A DNA stretch of 40,608 bases, taken from positions 1 to 40,608 of the forward strand of contig JABWBN010000011.1 in the NCBI GenBank assembly GCA_013360485.1, written 5' to 3'. The number at the start of each line of letters is the position of its first letter. Positions within the stretch are counted from its first letter, which is position 1. This document shows, piece after piece, positions 9,217 to 16,810 of the stretch. Origin of the DNA: Burkholderiaceae bacterium (GTDB taxonomy: Bacteria; Pseudomonadota; Gammaproteobacteria; Burkholderiales; Burkholderiaceae_C). The translations under genes were made by a program, and so were the position numbers. The notes under the pieces are model-generated. The model did not search any database. It saw nothing but the letters and a program-made list of their open reading frames with translations, and was not told the origin of the DNA.

Positions 9217-10497
9217 ATGGACCTGATCGTTGCCCGCAACTTCCTCATCGCGCTGTTGATTGGCGCGCTGGTCGGCATCGAGCGCGAGAAGAAGAAGGTC
9301 AACGATCCCGGGCAGTCGTTCGGCGGCATCCGCACCTACACCCTGCTGTCGCTGTTGGGCGCCGCAACGGCGTGGCTGTCGCGTGAGTTGGGCACACCCT
9401 GGCTGCTGGCGGCGGTGCTGCTGGTGGTGGGTGCGGCGGTCGTGGCCAGTTATGTGCTGCAGACGCGCTCCAGCCCGGACATGCCAGGCCTGACCAGCGA
9501 AGTCGCCGCCGTTTTCGTGTGCGTGCTGGGCGCGCTGGTGGTGGTGGGCAACGCCATGCTGGCCGTCGCGCTGGCCGTGGCCACGTCGGCGCTGCTGGCC
9601 TTCAAGCAGCCGCTGCACGGCATGGTCAAGCGCATCGGCACCGATGACCTGTTCGCCGGAATCAAGCTGCTGATCGCCTCGTGCATCGTGCTGCCACTGC
9701 TGCCGGACCATGCACTGGACCGCTGGGGTGCACTCAATCCCTATGCGCTGTGGCTGCTGGTCATCCTGATCTCCGCGCTGTCGCTGGCGGGCTATGTGGC
9801 GGTGCGCTTGCTGGGGCCGAGCCGGGGCGCTGCTGTCACCGGCCTTGCCGGGGGCCTGGTGTCGTCCACCGCGACCACCCTGAGCTTCGCGCGCCAGAGC
9901 GCCACCCAGGCCGACGGCGGTGGCCACGCGCTGGCCGCAGGTGTGCTGCTGTCTTGGTTGGTGATGGCCGCCAGGCTGCTCGTGGTCGTGGCCCTGCTCA
10001 GTCCCGGGCTCGCATCCGTGCTGGCCGCGCCGCTGGGCGTGCTGGCCGCGACGACGGCGACCTTTGCCGCGCGCCACTACTGGGCGAGCCGATCGGAAGC
10101 CCAGGGCGTAGCTTGCGCCGGTGGTGGATCGCCTGGCCTGGCAGTTCGCAACCCCTTCAGCCTGGCGGCTGCCATTCAGTTCGGAGCCCTGTTCGCGCTG
10201 GTGATGCTGGCCACCCGACTGGCCCAGCTGCATGCGCCGGAGGTTGGCGTGTATCTGGTGTCGGTGCTGGCCGGCCTGGTCGATGTCGACGCCATCGCGT
10301 TGTCGATGGCGCGCATGCCGGCAGACGCCGACAACTCGGTGGGCGCGGTGGCGATCACGCTGGCGGCGCTGTCGAATACGACCGTCAAAGCAGCCATGGT
10401 CGCTTTGCTCGGCCGCGGGCCGCTGCGCCGCCACACACTGGTGGCGGCGGCGGCCATCGTGCCGGCAACCGCTGCCACCGCCTGGTTGCTGGCCTGA
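9217..10497 (+). CDS. MgtC/SapB-DUF4010 membrane protein
   Basis: This 426-aa integral membrane protein has about 12 hydrophobic segments. The N-terminal part, NFLIALLIGALVGIEREKKK, is the MgtC/SapB signature, and the remainder is a DUF4010-type domain with TGLAGGLVSSTATTLSFAR and DVDAIALSMARM. MgtC relatives are linked to magnesium and phosphate homeostasis or F-ATPase control, but the long MgtC-DUF4010 form is uncharacterised. It begins 57 bp after ccoG on the same strand and ends 6 bp from the convergent ctaA-like stop. No link to NO metabolism is visible. Confidence 0.82.
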   Translation: MDLIVARNFLIALLIGALVGIEREKKKVNDPGQSFGGIRTYTLLSLLGAATAWLSRELGTPWLLAAVLLVVGAAVVASYVLQTRSSPDMPGLTSEVAAVFVCVLGALVVVGNAMLAVALAVATSALLAFKQPLHGMVKRIGTDDLFAGIKLLIASCIVLPLLPDHALDRWGALNPYALWLLVILISALSLAGYVAVRLLGPSRGAAVTGLAGGLVSSTATTLSFARQSATQADGGGHALAAGVLLSWLVMAARLLVVVALLSPGLASVLAAPLGVLAATTATFAARHYWASRSEAQGVACAGGGSPGLAVRNPFSLAAAIQFGALFALVMLATRLAQLHAPEVGVYLVSVLAGLVDVDAIALSMARMPADADNSVGAVAITLAALSNTTVKAAMVALLGRGPLRRHTLVAAAAIVPATAATAWLLA

Positions 10498-10503
10498 CGC
10501 AGC

Positions 10504-11418
10504 TCAGGCGCGCCGCAATCGCCTGCACAAGCCGGTGGCCAGCGCCAGCAGAACGGCCGCCAGCAGGCTGTGCAGCACCGTGATGGCCAGCGGCATCGGT
10601 CCAGAACGCATCAGCCAGCCCAGCAGGGGCCCCGAAACCGCGACGGTGGCCAGTGCCATCGCCGGGCCAGGCAGGCTTCGCCGCGCGCCCCAGGCGACGA
10701 CCAGGGCTACCACGACGGTGAGCGCGCCACTGACTGTGTGCAGTTGCAGCACCGCCTGGCGTTGAGGCGCATGCATCGAAGGCGGCAGCGACGCGTTCGA
10801 ACGCATGGAATCGAAGGCGCCAGCGGCATCGGAAGGGAACAACGGACAGTTGCCATCCTGGCAGGCGGCAGCAGCAGAGCGGGCACTGACCAGCCCGCCG
10901 ATCGCTGCCTGCGCCAGCACCAGGACCATCAGCAGCACCACCATGGCCGGTAGCCAGGCCGATGTCGTGGCGCTGGAGTGATTGGCCAGCCGCGGCCGCA
11001 CGAGCATCCAGCCCAGTGCGGCCAGCAGCAGATGACCGCCCAGGAGATTGGCCTGCACCACCACCGGCAACGGCGATGGTGTGTACCTCCCGAGCAGAGC
11101 CAGCCCGACAGAGACGGCCAGCAGCACGAGCGCCGCGCAGCGCTCGCTGTAGCTCCAGCGCCGCCACCCGAACAAGGTGGCCATTAGGAACAGCAACCCG
11201 GCCAGCGACGCCGTGACCCGGTGCGCGAGCCGCACACCGCGATGCCAGCCAGGCACTTGCTCGGGCGTCAGCGACGTCTGCACCGCGTGGTCGGCACGCG
11301 TCTCGTAGCACGCCGGCCATGGCGTGCAGCCCGCGCCTCCCAGCGACAACCGCAGCATCGCACTGGAGACCGCCACGATGAGGGTGAGCGCCGCGGCCAG
11401 CGCCAGCAGCAGCTTCAT
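10504..11418 (-). CDS. ctaA: COX15/CtaA-like heme A synthase, divergent
   Basis: This is a 304-aa membrane protein with eight predicted TM segments in two four-helix halves. The four heme-ligand histidines of CtaA are all present (about H66 in LAHRVTAS, H129 in LGGHLLLA, H227 in QLHTVSG, H283 in VLHSLL). The loop cysteine pairs are also present (GCTPWPAC, CQDGNC). The residue three before the first His, a conserved catalytic Glu in CtaA (E-X-X-H-R), is Arg here. Heme A synthase oxidises heme O. With ctaB in the same operon, this suggests dedicated production of an A- or O-type heme. The start at 11418 overlaps the preceding gene by 4 bp. The ORF-track extension to 12567 is an antisense-frame shadow. 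Confidence 0.8.
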   Translation of the reverse strand: MKLLLALAAALTLIVAVSSAMLRLSLGGAGCTPWPACYETRADHAVQTSLTPEQVPGWHRGVRLAHRVTASLAGLLFLMATLFGWRRWSYSERCAALVLLAVSVGLALLGRYTPSPLPVVVQANLLGGHLLLAALGWMLVRPRLANHSSATTSAWLPAMVVLLMVLVLAQAAIGGLVSARSAAAACQDGNCPLFPSDAAGAFDSMRSNASLPPSMHAPQRQAVLQLHTVSGALTVVVALVVAWGARRSLPGPAMALATVAVSGPLLGWLMRSGPMPLAITVLHSLLAAVLLALATGLCRRLRRA

Positions 11419-12833
11419 GTGCGCGTGCGCGCCGTGCGCCAGACCACCACGATGAACAACAGGCCGCCGATGATGGCCACCAGGCCCCCGAGGCCCATCA
11501 GGCCCATGCCCGCCACCTCCTGCGGCGTGCGCAGCACCTGGGCCGCGCCGGCCACCTTGCGCTGCACGCCGTAACCTCCCGACCAGACCAGGCCCACGAT
11601 GTGCATCAGCTGACCGGCGCCGTAGATCACCGGCTGCCACACCGCCAGCCGCGACTGCGGCGTACCCAGCCCGAGCCGTGGCATCAACGCGTAGACGGTA
11701 CCCATCATCGCCAAGGTCACGCCGACGATCGAGCCGTGGTAGTGGGCTGGAATGCGCACGTCGCTGCCCTGGATCAGGAAGCCGATGCCACCGCCGATGC
11801 AGAACAGGGCGACCGACGACCACAGCGCCGAGCGCAGTGGCCGTGCCCATTGCGGGCAGCGACCGGCACGGGTGACCCCGATACCCAGCGCCAGCACCAT
11901 TGGCAGGATCGCCAACCCGCCACCGAAGCGCATGAGCCAGGTGAACAGCTTGCTGTGTTCGACGGAGCCCACATCCCAGGCGAGGTAGATCACCGGCGTG
12001 GCGAACACCGACATCAAGGCCACGCCAAACAACAGCAGCACCACCCGCGGAGACAGGGGCACGGGCACCTCCGTCAGCGTTGCCAGCCACAGCCAGCCGA
12101 CCAGCATCAGCAGAGTCCAAGTGAACTGCAGCACGTGTCCAGGGCCCCAGAACAACAGCTCGAAGTAGGTGCGATCCTCGAGCCCCTGCGCCAGCCCGTG
12201 GCGCAAGGCGAGCCAACTCCAGATCTGCGCACCCAGCGTGACGGCTGTGGCCACAGCGGCCGCGTTCAGGCCGAACCGCATGACACCCTCGCCGGGCAGG
12301 CTCAGGCCCACACGCCCAGGGAAGGCCAACGCCCTCAGTGTGACGATGCCCAGGCCCAGGCCGAACAGCACCAGCCCGTACAGGAACATGCGCGAGGTGA
12401 TCACGGGGACGTAGTTGGACATCACCGGTGCGCCGACGTCGATGAACGGCGCCGCGGCCATGGTCATGGCACCGAGCGCGCACAACGCCCAACCGGCCCA
12501 GCCGGCCTCGATCCAGCGAGCGGCGCCGGACAACGACCACAGCGACCCGGCGATGCTGACGAACCACACCAGCACCGACAGGTCGACGTGGACCACCAGC
12601 GCCACATGGAAGAAGTCGACACCTGGCAGCATCGACTGCACGCCGGGTGTGCGCGCTCCCACCAGCAGCACCGCGAACAGCCCGGACCCGACCAGTGCCG
12701 CCACGGCCAGCCAGAGCCAGGCGCGCGCCAACGGCTGCCGATCGTCCGCCGGCACGGAAAAGTCGTAGCGGTACAGCACCAACCCCGCCGCGCGGCCACT
12801 GGGCTCCAACGCCCCGGCCGGTGAAGTCTTCAT
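11415..12833 (-). CDS. Second heme-copper oxidoreductase subunit I, divergent active site
   Basis: This 472-aa membrane protein has about 12 TM segments. It is recognisable as HCO subunit I by H82 in helix II (HVALVVHVDLSVLVWF), H233 in helix VI (FWGPGHVLQFTW) and H364/H366 in helix X (IPAHYHGSIVGVT). The MSNYVPV and helix X regions also align with the other subunit I at 16.8-18.5 kb. Unusually, the helix VII His-His pair of CuB is replaced by E292-H293 (SVEHSKLF). The position of the cross-linked Tyr, H+4, is Phe. This rules out a standard oxygen reductase site and recalls altered NO-reductase-type sites. It has no separate subunit II beside it. Both ends overlap neighbours by 4 bp (ATGA). 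Confidence 0.75.
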   Translation of the reverse strand: MKTSPAGALEPSGRAAGLVLYRYDFSVPADDRQPLARAWLWLAVAALVGSGLFAVLLVGARTPGVQSMLPGVDFFHVALVVHVDLSVLVWFVSIAGSLWSLSGAARWIEAGWAGWALCALGAMTMAAAPFIDVGAPVMSNYVPVITSRMFLYGLVLFGLGLGIVTLRALAFPGRVGLSLPGEGVMRFGLNAAAVATAVTLGAQIWSWLALRHGLAQGLEDRTYFELLFWGPGHVLQFTWTLLMLVGWLWLATLTEVPVPLSPRVVLLLFGVALMSVFATPVIYLAWDVGSVEHSKLFTWLMRFGGGLAILPMVLALGIGVTRAGRCPQWARPLRSALWSSVALFCIGGGIGFLIQGSDVRIPAHYHGSIVGVTLAMMGTVYALMPRLGLGTPQSRLAVWQPVIYGAGQLMHIVGLVWSGGYGVQRKVAGAAQVLRTPQEVAGMGLMGLGGLVAIIGGLLFIVVVWRTARTRT

Positions 12834-13357
12834 CGGATGCTGATGCCGCCTTGGTCGGCCTTGAAGTCGATCAGGACAATCTGCCCCTCGCGAACCGTGA
12901 CTTCGGCGCTACGCTCAAAGGTGGGCGCACCGGGACGCAGGTCGTCCTTGAAGTGGACCCGCAGGCGGTGGGTGCCGGCGGCGATGGGCGTGCGCCAGTA
13001 CCCGCTCGCGGCGCCGTCCTGTGCCAGGCCGGCGGGCCGGAAGCTGCGGTCGATGAGAATCTTGTCGTCGACCTCGACCCGCGCCTGCACCGGCGAGCGC
13101 GTTCGCTGGCAGTCCTGGGCTGCGCGCATCTGCGGCGGCATCTTGGCCAATTCCTCGGCAGTGCGCTGGCGACAGTCGGTGGCGAACTTGCCGGGGTGGC
13201 TGAACGACAGGCGCAGCAGGCCGTGGCCCGGAGGCAGCAGCGAGACCGGGGGCTGCGAGGCAAAGTAGCCCACGAACGCGGCGAACAACGCGTACAGCAC
13301 GATCTGGCCGGTCCACTGAAGCGGACCGAGTCGCTGTTTCGGCAGGGTTTCAGTCAT
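12830..13357 (-). CDS. Single-TM periplasmic-facing protein of unknown function
   Basis: This is a 175-aa protein with a short cytoplasmic N-terminus, one TM segment (about residues 17-33, GQIVLYALFAAFVGYF) and a soluble, probably periplasmic beta-rich domain. It has two cysteines (C62 in ATDCRQR, C83 in AQDCQR) about 20 residues apart, a possible disulfide or metal site. I do not recognise the family. It resembles accessory subunits of oxidase operons such as FixH only in topology. AGGAG 12 bp before the ATG at 13357 fixes the start; the longer ORF to 13612 is shadow. It overlaps the upstream gene by 8 bp and the downstream HCO subunit by 4 bp, so it is expected to be made in step with them. 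Confidence 0.75.
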   Translation of the reverse strand: MTETLPKQRLGPLQWTGQIVLYALFAAFVGYFASQPPVSLLPPGHGLLRLSFSHPGKFATDCRQRTAEELAKMPPQMRAAQDCQRTRSPVQARVEVDDKILIDRSFRPAGLAQDGAASGYWRTPIAAGTHRLRVHFKDDLRPGAPTFERSAEVTVREGQIVLIDFKADQGGISIR

Positions 13358-14936
13358 CGGAGTTCTCCTGGATGGGTAGAGTATCGAGGCGATCGCGCCA
13401 CTGAGCGACTTGTTCGGCCAAGGCCTCACCCTGTTCGCGGGCGGCCCAGACCAGATGCACACGGTCGCGCGACACCTGCGCCCGCAGGTGGGGCATGCGT
13501 TCGCCGGCCAGGCGCTGGGCGGTCCATTGGGGACCGAGCCGGTACTCGCAATCGCCCGGCGGGCAGCCGGTGACCAGCACGCCATCGGCGCCGTGCCGCA
13601 GCGCATACTCAATGAAGACCGGTGGCCAAAATGCCGTGCAGGCCGACGCGATCATCTGAACGCCTGGCAACGGTTGCGGCAACCGTGCGGCATGCTCGCA
13701 ACCGAGCACCAGCACCCGCGGGTGTGGCTGAGCTTCGAGGTGCTTCAGCGCAGCATCCAGTCGCTCACGTTCGCCTTGCAGCGGTGTACCGGGCAGGTCG
13801 ATGCCGGTGGTCACAGCGGCGCTGCGCCGAAACGGCGTGGCCGAGGGGCAGGCGCCGACGCACACGCCGCACGCTGCGCAAAGATCGGGGTCGACCAGAG
13901 CCATGCGCGATGCGGGGCGCAACGGATGGGGCACCATGGTGACCGCGGCATAGGGGCAGTCCTGCAGGCACAACGTGCAGCCGTTGCAATGCACGGGATC
14001 GACCACCGCGGGTGGGCCAACGCGAGCAGGTGCAACGGCGCCCGGCTCAGTTGCGGCGCGCCCCTGGCGCGACCTTGGCAACCAAGGCAGGGCCACGAGG
14101 AGCACCGTGGCCAACACCAGCACCGACCACGTGAGTATCGGCGCGCGATCGGCCAAGGGCAAAGCGACGAGGTAGAACCAGTCCAGGTCGACCGCCATCG
14201 GCTGGCGGCCCGGGTCGGCGCGCGGCATCGACAGGGCCGGCCAGAACAGCGCCAGCAGCATGAGGGTGATGAACGTGCCAGCGGCCAGCCGCCGATGCGG
14301 CTGTGTCTGGGGGCGCGCCAACCGCACGATATGCACCCACAGGCCCAGCAGCAGCAGCAAAGGCACCCCGATGTGCAAGAACGCGAGCAGACTGAAGAAC
14401 CGGTCGGTCACCGCCTGGGCATCGAGGAAGTTGCGCACGACCTCGAGGGTCACCCCGGGCAGCACCGACATCCACTCGAGCACGGAGACGCCGACGTACA
14501 GCGCGCGCTCGTCCCAGACCATCCAGTAGCCGATGATGCCCGAAATCACGGCCAGCCACAGCAGCGGCACGCCGCTGACCCAGGTGAACCAGCGGAACGC
14601 GCGGTAGCGGCCCATCAGAGCCTCGCGCAACAGATGCACGGCGCTGACCAGCAACAAGGCGTCGGATGCATAGCGATGCAGGCCGCGCATCAGGCCACCG
14701 GTGTACGGTTGGTCCGCGTTCATTTCGTGGACCGATCGCCATGCACCGTCGACGCTGGTCTCGTAGAGCGCGTAGATCCAGAAGCCCGAGGCGACCACGA
14801 TCCACAGCAGCCAGACTGCCAGCGCACCCAGTTGGCGCAGCGGATTGGCTTGGCAGCCGAACACACGATCGAAGCCCTGCTCCACACGGCGAACCAGCCG
14901 CACGGCAGCCGCGTCGGGCGCAGCTGGCACCATCAC
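13350..14936 (-). CDS. Cytochrome b - 2x[4Fe-4S] - MvhD fusion protein
   Basis: This 528-aa fusion has three parts. Residues 1-290 are a b6-type cytochrome b domain with the four heme ligands in two helices (H87/H101 and H188/H202, 14 apart) plus further TM segments. Residues 317-365 carry two ferredoxin motifs (CNGCTLCLQDCP and CAACGVCVGACP). Residues 407-520 are MvhD/FlpD-like (VLVLGCEH, VTGCPPGDCEYR), a 2Fe-2S module known from hydrogenase-heterodisulfide reductase complexes. Electrons could pass between the quinone pool and a soluble carrier on the cytoplasmic side. The start is GTG 14936 or ATG 14933, overlapping the SCO stop. The cytochrome part is paralogous to that of the gene at 19454. 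Confidence 0.85.
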   Translation of the reverse strand: MMVPAAPDAAAVRLVRRVEQGFDRVFGCQANPLRQLGALAVWLLWIVVASGFWIYALYETSVDGAWRSVHEMNADQPYTGGLMRGLHRYASDALLLVSAVHLLREALMGRYRAFRWFTWVSGVPLLWLAVISGIIGYWMVWDERALYVGVSVLEWMSVLPGVTLEVVRNFLDAQAVTDRFFSLLAFLHIGVPLLLLLGLWVHIVRLARPQTQPHRRLAAGTFITLMLLALFWPALSMPRADPGRQPMAVDLDWFYLVALPLADRAPILTWSVLVLATVLLVALPWLPRSRQGRAATEPGAVAPARVGPPAVVDPVHCNGCTLCLQDCPYAAVTMVPHPLRPASRMALVDPDLCAACGVCVGACPSATPFRRSAAVTTGIDLPGTPLQGERERLDAALKHLEAQPHPRVLVLGCEHAARLPQPLPGVQMIASACTAFWPPVFIEYALRHGADGVLVTGCPPGDCEYRLGPQWTAQRLAGERMPHLRAQVSRDRVHLVWAAREQGEALAEQVAQWRDRLDTLPIQENSDD

Positions 14937-15934
14937 GTGCTCCGTGGCCGCCGCAACTCCCGAATCATGAACCAGGCGAGGGCACCCAAGAACGTGATGC
15001 CGCAGAACAGTTCGAAGAACAACGAGTAGTTGAGCTTGTAATTGCCGCTGGAGGGGTCGTAAACCGTGCAGTACAACTTGACCTTCAGCCAGATGTTCTC
15101 CACCGACAGCCGTTGCGCGGCCTCGCCGGACATCACAGCCTTTAGCGGCCCGATGAACTGCGGCAGGTCGATGGTGTCACCATAGACCTGCGCGGCAATC
15201 ATGCCCTGTGCGTCGACGATGGTCGCCTGCGTGATGTGATCGAAACCCTTGGGCGTGGCGGTGTAGCTGAATCCGAAGGCACGCAGCAGCGCCGGCACGT
15301 CGTCGGTGCGGGGGCTCAGGAATCGCCAGCGTTCGTCGACGATGCGTGCCTGTCGCGCAAACGCGCCCATCGCCTCGGGCGTGTCGAAGGGCTGGTTGAA
15401 TCCAATGCTCAGCACATGGAAGCCATCCGCGCCGAGTGCCGTTCGGGCAGCCGCCACGGCCTTCATCAATCCCTGGGTGGCCACCGGGCATGCCTGGTAG
15501 CAGCCGGTGTAGACGAAGCTCACCACGACCGGCTTGCCGCGCAGGTCGGCCAGCGTCAAGCGACGATTCTGATGGTCGGTGAACACCATGGCCTCGACCG
15601 GCCCGAGGGGCTGGCCGATCACCGCCTGACTGGCCTGAAGCGCGGCGTTCCAGCCCGCTGCGACCTCGGGCGCCACGCCAGCGCCCTGCGCACGGACCGC
15701 ATGGCCGACGCACGCGAGCAGGACGACCAAGCCTGCCCAGATGAGTCGCCAGGCGGCATGTGCCAAAGGCCGAGTGTGACGACGCGCGCGCGCCGGCCAA
15801 CCCAGCGAACAGGACCCGCCCGGCTGTTGCCAGCCGGCGGGGCCCTGCGTGGGATATGGGCCATCCGTCGAGCGGGTGGCTCCGCGGTGCCGGCCACCGC
15901 CGGCGACGGTGGCCGACTGCGGGAGGGGGGTCAT
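14933..15934 (-). CDS. SCO1/SenC family copper chaperone with C-terminal TM anchor
   Basis: This is a thioredoxin-fold SCO protein. The copper site is C145-X3-C149 (YTGCYQACP) plus a distal His at about 233 (KGFDHITQATI). Following the N-terminal region is a hydrophobic segment (LIWAGLVVLLACVG) that acts as signal or anchor. Past the SCO domain is an extension with a second TM segment (FFELFCGITFLGALAWFMI), which is not standard for SCO1. SCO proteins load copper into the CuA site of subunit II, which fits the CuA protein encoded upstream. The ATG at 15934 overlaps the ctaB stop (ATGA), but the first 55 residues are low-complexity, so a TTG start near 15760 cannot be excluded. Confidence 0.85.
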   Translation of the reverse strand: MTPLPQSATVAGGGRHRGATRSTDGPYPTQGPAGWQQPGGSCSLGWPARARRHTRPLAHAAWRLIWAGLVVLLACVGHAVRAQGAGVAPEVAAGWNAALQASQAVIGQPLGPVEAMVFTDHQNRRLTLADLRGKPVVVSFVYTGCYQACPVATQGLMKAVAAARTALGADGFHVLSIGFNQPFDTPEAMGAFARQARIVDERWRFLSPRTDDVPALLRAFGFSYTATPKGFDHITQATIVDAQGMIAAQVYGDTIDLPQFIGPLKAVMSGEAAQRLSVENIWLKVKLYCTVYDPSSGNYKLNYSLFFELFCGITFLGALAWFMIRELRRPRST

Positions 15935-16794
15935 GCGATAGCGGCGTCGACCATCACGCCGATCAACACCAGCGACAGCTCGACCAACGATGCCGCAAAA
16001 CTGCGCATGGCACGGGAGCGGTTGGGCTGCAACTGCAGGCGCAATGCCTCGACCACGAACCAGATACCGCCCAACGCAGCCAGTACCGTGGTCACCCAGC
16101 CGCCCGACATCAGGCCCAGGGCCACCGTCAGGATCAGCAGGGCCACGGCATGGCCCGTGATGGCCCAGGCTGCGATCCGGTCGCCCTTGGCCACCGGCAG
16201 CATGGGCACACCAGCAGCGGCGTAGTCGTCGCGAAATGCAATGGCCAGGCTCCAGAAGTGCGGCGGTGTCCACAGGAACAGCACGATGGTCAGCAGCCAG
16301 GCTTGCGGCGACAGGGCCGGATCGACCGCAGCCGCTCCGGCCAATACGGCAAAGCTGCCTGCCAGGCCGCCAATAACGATGTTCCACCAGGTGCGGCGCT
16401 TGAGCCACACCGTGTAGACCACCGCATATACCAGCGCACCAGCCACCGTGTAGATGGCTGCCGGCCCGTTGCTGATGGACCAAGCGACAAGCCCGGACAG
16501 CAGCACCATCGCGATGATCAGGGCCAGCCATCCGGCATGAGGCGTGAGCGCCCCGGTAGCGAACGGTCGGCCCTTGGTGCGCTTCATCAGCCGGTCGAGG
16601 TCAGCCTCCCACCACTGGTTGAAGGCCCCCGCGGCGGCCGAGGCCACCAACACGCACAGGAACAGCAGCGCCACCCCCGCCCAGCCGGGCCCGCGCCCGG
16701 GCTGGACCGCCACGCCGCCCAGCGCGGTGACGGCGATCACCACCCCGATGCGCAGCTTGAACAGCGAGAACAACTCGCGGGTTGCGATGCTCAT
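15931..16794 (-). CDS. ctaB: Heme O synthase (protoheme IX farnesyltransferase)
   Basis: This is a 287-aa UbiA-family prenyltransferase with about nine TM segments. It shows NQWWEADLDRLMKRTKGRP, the first Asp-rich prenyl diphosphate site, and the second conserved loop FLWTPPHFWSLAI followed by RDDYAAAGVPMLPV, both diagnostic of CtaB. It adds farnesyl to heme B to give heme O, in the inner membrane. The gene lies 16 bp after the subunit I gene with a good ribosome binding site (GGAG). Its presence with the ctaA-like gene indicates that the operon makes the heme for its own heme-copper proteins. Confidence 0.93.
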   Translation of the reverse strand: MSIATRELFSLFKLRIGVVIAVTALGGVAVQPGRGPGWAGVALLFLCVLVASAAAGAFNQWWEADLDRLMKRTKGRPFATGALTPHAGWLALIIAMVLLSGLVAWSISNGPAAIYTVAGALVYAVVYTVWLKRRTWWNIVIGGLAGSFAVLAGAAAVDPALSPQAWLLTIVLFLWTPPHFWSLAIAFRDDYAAAGVPMLPVAKGDRIAAWAITGHAVALLILTVALGLMSGGWVTTVLAALGGIWFVVEALRLQLQPNRSRAMRSFAASLVELSLVLIGVMVDAAIA

Positions 16795-16810
16795 GGACAG
16801 GCTCCGCGGG

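Noticed and set aside
10504-12567. 687-aa reverse ORF with a long Arg/Gly-rich N-terminal half
   Set aside because: The first 380 residues are an alternative frame of the second HCO subunit gene. Only the part from 11418 downward matches a family (CtaA).
11601-12824. 407-aa forward His/Gln-rich ORF
   Set aside because: Antisense of the second HCO subunit gene; no recognisable motif and biased composition.
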